DNA from: Viola odorata
Lineage: Eukaryota > Streptophyta > Magnoliopsida > Malpighiales > Violaceae
Assembly (NCBI GenBank): GCA_963691705.1
Contig: OY829541.1
Coordinates: forward strand, 50,674,377-50,738,376
Direction of reading: 5' to 3'
DNA: 64,000 nt
Numbering within the stretch: the stretch's first letter is position 1; each line of letters opens with the position of its first letter. Shown here piece after piece: positions 59,449 through 64,000 of this stretch. Made by a program: the position numbers and the translations under genes. The notes under the pieces were generated by a model. It saw nothing but the letters and a program-made list of their open reading frames with translations, had not been told where the DNA came from and did no database searches.

Positions 59449-60540
59449 ACTTGGAAGTGTAAGTAGTGGATCACTGCAGCAAATAATAAGGCATATGCCA
59501 TATCTGTGTCCATATCTGTTTTGATTCTGGCATCACCAAGAAAAAGGTGGTGTTGTCCATTTAAAACTGTGGCTGATGGTAGGATTCTTGCTGGAGTAAA
59601 GCCTAAGTTAGGTTTGAAACTGATCGAACTCGAGACCCAACTCTTCTATATTTTATAGAAAGTACCATCAAACTACATATTTTTGAACTCTTGTAATGGC
59701 CTCAATTAGGGTTTTTTTTTCCTGATCTTCTCGGATGTCCTTACGGCCTATTTCTAATAAAAAATTAATCTTGTTCGATTATAGTCAGGTCCCAAAAAAG
59801 ATGATTCTTCCAATTTGATCTTCTCTATTCTTCGTACTCGAACTTAAAATACGGTCACCACACCGCAATGTTGGTGACTAGACGGCAGGGACATAATTTC
59901 GTCATTAAAAAACTTGTTCTGTATCTCATAGACCATTACCCAATACAAGGGTCACAATTTGAAGGGTCAGCCTGTAAGGGGGTGAACTAATTATGATGAC
60001 TACCCCTGGCCTGGCCCTTAAGGACTCTTTTGCATGAAAAATATTTTATGCTTTGTGCTAAAAATAAAGAAGTGACCGAGAATATGTTAAAATCATATGT
60101 ATAGTATACTTTTCTTTTAACGAGAATGATATATAATTCAACCAATTCAACGATCGAACCAGGTAGTTAGGTATAGATTCTTCATTAATACCTTTGGCAT
60201 AGATTCTTACATTATTTTTTCAGCAGCAAATCTGTAAGGAAGTCGACCTGGTGGTGCTATACAGCTGTGATTCTCTCCATTATTTTGTCATCATTTATTC
60301 TTTGACATACTGCTATGATACTACTCATATTGCAACAAAAACATTGTTTTATGAAAAAAAATAAACATATGTTGCTCCATAAGATATTGTTTTCTTTTAT
60401 AAAGAAAAAAAGAAAAAGACCACTCCAGTAATTATATGCTTTTTTCTTATATATGAAATAAAAACAATGGAGAATGAGATTTTTAAGTTTTGTAATTGTA
60501 ATAAATATATAATCAGCTTTTGAAAATAAAAGACAAAGTA
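59449..60540. other. Intergenic; no gene
   Basis: No supported coding region. A short segment, CTCGAGACCCAACTC (about 59627), is retroelement- or tRNA-like. The rest is AT-rich spacer. Confidence 0.4.
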
Positions 60541-60620
60541 GCAAGCAATGGGAATTGAACCCGTTTGCTTTGGCAAAGGTTGACACAACATGTCAGTTGC
60601 CACTACGCTACCACAAATAT
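60541..60620 (-). repeat. SINE- or tRNA-like relic with pol III A and B boxes
   Basis: Minus strand: TAGCGTAGTGGC (60599-60610) matches the A-box consensus and GGTTCAATTCC (60551-60561) matches the B box with one change, at plausible spacing. No seven-base acceptor stem forms, so it is not a working tRNA. A SINE head or tRNA relic is the best reading. Confidence 0.45.
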
Positions 60621-62779
60621 TGTGGTCAACGTGTGAAAGTTTTATCTATATAAATATACCACATCCATAGGCAAAACAACACCGTTTAGTTGTTAAACAC
60701 GCAATTTTTTTTTAATTTTTTTTAATTTTAAGTAATGCTTTTATTTACCAATTTATTAATAATAGTCTAATATAATAACGATATTTTAGTATGACAAATC
60801 TTTAAATTTTAAGATACAAAACATATAAAAAATTAAAGTGACTAAATATTAATAAATAATAAGTATTAATATATTAAAATGTAATGAATACGTTTAACAA
60901 ATATTTAGTACACGTCAAGAAGTATCATGCTTTATATCGAGCCTATTATATACACATGAAGATGTTTCAAGTATAATCATGCTTCATATGACGATAAAAT
61001 TAAATCACTTACATTTAGAGCTTTAAAAATATCATTAAACAATACAGTAGTTAATTAGTTATACGCATGCACTGCGTAACACATTAATACAATTTAAATT
61101 AAAATCCTAAACCTCTAAACAATTAATTCAAGTAAATAATGATATTGAAATATAGATACCTTAAATTTAAATCATAAATGTCCATTAACCATTATGAAAA
61201 TTTATTATTTTAGTAATCATCTAATAAGTAATTACATTTTTTATGACAATTAACATAATTATTTCTTGCAACAATATAATTCTCTTTTTATTAAGTACAT
61301 TACTGAATAATAAACATATATCCACGATATACCTTAATAATTATGTATTAAAGTAAGAGTTAATGGTAATATTACTAGTATATGCCGTATCATTAATAAT
61401 TAATGGTCTTAGCTTATATATATAGTTAACTGATGATATGACTATTACAATTTACAATAATATAATTTTTTTCTCATAATAATTCTTATATAACTTCCTT
61501 AATAAAATTTTATATTTAGAAGGAAAAAAAAAGTGGGAGTTAAGAAGATTTAAACCTCTCCCTTTTAAAATGATAGGCGAAGAGTTAACCATTAAACCAA
61601 ATCTAAACTTTAATATTATAATGCGTATATATATATATATGAACCGGTTCTTTCGGTTTTACGATTTGGTTTACAGATTTTAGAATTAGAGAACCGAACC
61701 AAACTGGAAATTTCGATTCGGTTCGGTTCGGTCCTACCGTTCTAAAAAAAAAAATTTTTTGACGGTTCTGACCGATTCGGTACGGTTATCGGTTTGGGCC
61801 AATTTTTGTACACCATTTAATCAAGGAAAAAAAATACCATATATTTTTTAAAGGAAAAAACTTCCAATAGTTAAACAAAGTCACAGATTTTTTAAAAATC
61901 ATGCCGCGGCAATTTATTTATTTATTTTACCAAAAAAAACATTTATTTTTTATTTTTTGGTAAGATATTTTTTTTGTATTTAGCTCAAAATGAAAATAGT
62001 AATTCTTGCAAATGAACCGAGAGAAAAAGATACAACGATAATTGACGAAGTATTATTTCGTACAAGGATCAAATTGCACCATCTCTCCTAACATACCAGA
62101 CATTTTGTAAGACAAAGGAATGAACAAGTGGAAAAAACGCTCTGGTCATTTAACTTGTCAATAAGGAACAATTTTATTACCCAATTATTTTTTGGGACAG
62201 TTTAACACCTAACTTTTCAAAATTAGACGCATTGACCATTATGTCCAATTTTAACATTAATTTGGACTAAAAAGTGTATAAATTTTACTAAAATTTTAAC
62301 TTTTGCCCCTATACTTAAAAAATATTCAAGAAATTTCTTTGAAGAAAAACTAAAATATTTTAAAAAGTAATATTTATTGCAAAAATTCCACCATCATGTC
62401 ATTTTAGCCGCTTGAAGACCACTCACACTTTAGCAATAAAATAGGAAATAAGAAATATAAATGTATTAAAATTTTGAAAATATCTAAAAAAATATAAAAA
62501 TTTATAGAGAATGGAATCGCTACAAGTAAGGTACTATAGGAACATCGTAACAATCTAATTATATTTTACTTTTTGATTGAATTTTTTTGATTCTATTTTT
62601 ATTTTTATTTTTAGAATTCATAGGATTTCGATTTTTAATTAAACAAACTTGTTTTCATGAGAAAAGTAACTCAACTATTATTTTGATTGGATTTTTTCAT
62701 TTTTATTTTTATTTTTAGAATTCATAGGATTTTGATTTTTTGACACTCGGGTGACCACCACCCCACTGTTGTTGATCAC
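60621..62779. other. AT-rich repeat-bearing intergenic DNA
   Basis: No gene is supported. A second weak SINE-like sequence occurs at 61530-61610 (minus strand GGTTTAATGGTTAACTC and GAGGTTTAAATCTTC). A GAACCG/CGGTTC-rich segment at 61640-61800 (TTCGGTTCGGTTCGGTCC) looks like a class II element end. A direct repeat of about 45 bases (TTTTTATTTTTAGAATTCAT) is present at about 62590-62636 and 62697-62740. Confidence 0.45.
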
Positions 62780-63563
62780 TAAGACTTGCTAATTGGACGG
62801 TCTAAGCTAAATTTCGCTAGGCCCTCTAAAAATTGAGACAGGTTGGGTCGGGCTTTTAGCGACCCAAGTTTTATATGACTCAAATTTGACTATCTTACTA
62901 AATGGGCCGCCCGCGGGCCTCACGGGCCGGTCCATTTTTTTATTCCTTCATCGTCCACCGCCCTTTGCTCCTCCTCCTCCGCCTCCGAACTCAATTTTCA
63001 TGCTCTGTTGCTATTCAAAACAAACGATGTTGTTTACTTCTGTTGTTGGTGTTGTATGTGGTTATTATTGAATATGGCTATCTGGAGCGCTTTCATGTCT
63101 ACTTTCAGCAACAAAATGACAATATGCTTACAAAACAAAAGCCATTAACAGGCATACAAATAAAATAAAATCCTAAGTCAAGAAACAGCACTTGCATCTG
63201 CTGTTTCCCCTACATATATGTGCAGTTCCAAACTCACTCAAAACGAAAACAGAGTTGACAAATAATAAAAATACAATAAAACTTTAATCTCATTTCCTTC
63301 ATTTCCGCCTTGTTGGGTAGCTTAGCCGCCTTGTTTGGCTGAGCAGCAGGAGCAGCAGGCTGCTCTTTCTTGACCGGCTTCTCAGCAACCTTTTACATGG
63401 GCACGGGTCTGTACACGGGCTAAAAATCTAAAAGTTCAGGTCCGATCCTTTTACATTAACGGGCCGTCCAAAATCGGGCCTAAAATTTAATTGTCCAAGC
63501 CCGTCTATTTTTCGTAAGGCTCAAGCCGATTTTACGAGCGGCCTATCCAATTAGCAGGTCTAA
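62780..63563. mobile_element. Small hAT-like non-autonomous element
   Basis: The left end TAAGACTTGCTAATTGGACG and the inverted right end TTAGACCTGCTAATTGGATA form short terminal inverted repeats. Subterminal GGGCCGCCCGCGGGCC, GGGTCGGGC and CGGGCC motifs on both flanks are typical of plant hAT-like ends. A clear 8-base target duplication was not found (TTGATCAC against CTGACTAT). The interior carries a gene-like fragment on the minus strand. Confidence 0.55.
63290..63396 (-). pseudogene. Captured gene fragment (Lys/Ala/Pro-rich), unidentified
   Basis: Minus strand from 63396 reads VAEKPVKKEQPAAPAAQPNK followed by AAKLPNKAEMK and then non-coding, 3'-UTR-like sequence, without stop over about 35 codons. 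Base composition (GC-rich, codon-like) contrasts with the AT-rich surroundings. It looks like the end of a host gene carried in the hAT-like element. I do not recognise which gene. Confidence 0.35.
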
Positions 63564-64000
63564 CTGACTATTGGATAGGAAGATTTCCTCTAACCACTTT
63601 TCATCCCTCGGGTCTCAACACTATGCATATATTTTGAATTTTGCCATTTTTGCTTAGAAAATAATTCATGTTTTGTTAGTTTTAAGAAATATCCGCCTCA
63701 ATTCACTTTCCATTACAAAATGGGCTATATATTTTGACTTACCAAAAAATAGTAATTACTTTGTAATTAATATAATTTCAAAAATCAATTTAAATTAAGC
63801 AAATATATTTTTATTGAAACTATTTACATAAGAAATCAATTTTTATTTTTATTTTTAATTAATTATAACAATTTTTTAGGATTAAAGCGTGAGTGATCTC
63901 ACGTGCTTGTAATTCTTTATAGGATAAAATCAAATTTGTTAACTATTTTTTATATTTTTTTTCTTAATTATTTATTTATATATTATTAAAATATAAGTAA
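63564..64000. other. AT-rich spacer to window end
   Basis: No gene or repeat boundary was recognised. Confidence 0.4.

Noticed and set aside
60541..60620. Functional tRNA gene
   Set aside because: A and B boxes are present but no acceptor stem or sensible anticodon arm forms; called a SINE/tRNA relic.

Overview
The window is nuclear DNA from a dicot-like flowering plant. Coding exons are split by short AT-rich GT-AG introns, the intergenic DNA is AT-rich, and it carries plant transposon classes: Ty3/gypsy LTR elements, a plant-type mariner, Stowaway-like MITEs and foldback MITEs. There is no bacterial-style operon, CRISPR array or phage module. I cannot name the species from sequence alone.

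Layout. (1) About 1-15.8 kb is a graveyard of two Ty3/gypsy LTR retrotransposons. A minus-strand gag-protease relic (3804-6685) meets, head to head, a plus-strand relic that runs from gag remnants through protein-coding pol (7637-11053), tandem-repeat 3' UTR blocks and an antisense coding block (12335-15128) to a 3' LTR near 15341-15812. The second (archaeal-type) RNase H between reverse transcriptase and integrase, together with the antisense ORFs, points to the Tat/Retand/Ogre group. (2) About 16-43 kb is a gene island: a DOF transcription factor close to Arabidopsis DOF5.6/HCA2 (+), a mitochondrial ribosomal protein bL12m (+), a PWWP-domain chromatin protein of the PDP family (-), the bifunctional pantothenate kinase 2 / DUF89 phosphatase (-, 22 coding exons reconstructed here), and the mitochondrial Fe-S scaffold ISU1 (-, 3 coding exons). 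(3) 44198-48587 is a 4.39-kb mariner-like element with matched terminal inverted repeats and a TA duplication. Its transposase is broken, and it carries extra coding-like sequence of unknown function, including an antisense acidic protein with DLNxxP (EAR-type) motifs. (4) 52.1-57.9 kb is a BOR1-type borate exporter gene (+, 12 coding exons), with AUG-stop minimal uORF candidates upstream of its start. (5) 58-64 kb is repeat-rich intergenic DNA with a 116-bp tandem duplication, a Stowaway-like MITE whose empty site is preserved next door, SINE-like pol III boxes and a small hAT-like element carrying a gene fragment.

The host genes are not an obvious pathway cluster. PANK2 (CoA synthesis), ISU1 (Fe-S assembly) and bL12m (mitochondrial translation) are housekeeping genes that happen to be neighbours. 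The DOF factor and the borate exporter are developmental and nutritional genes. Exon junctions were deduced by hand from reading-frame continuity plus GT/GC-AG borders; no alignment or RNA evidence was available.
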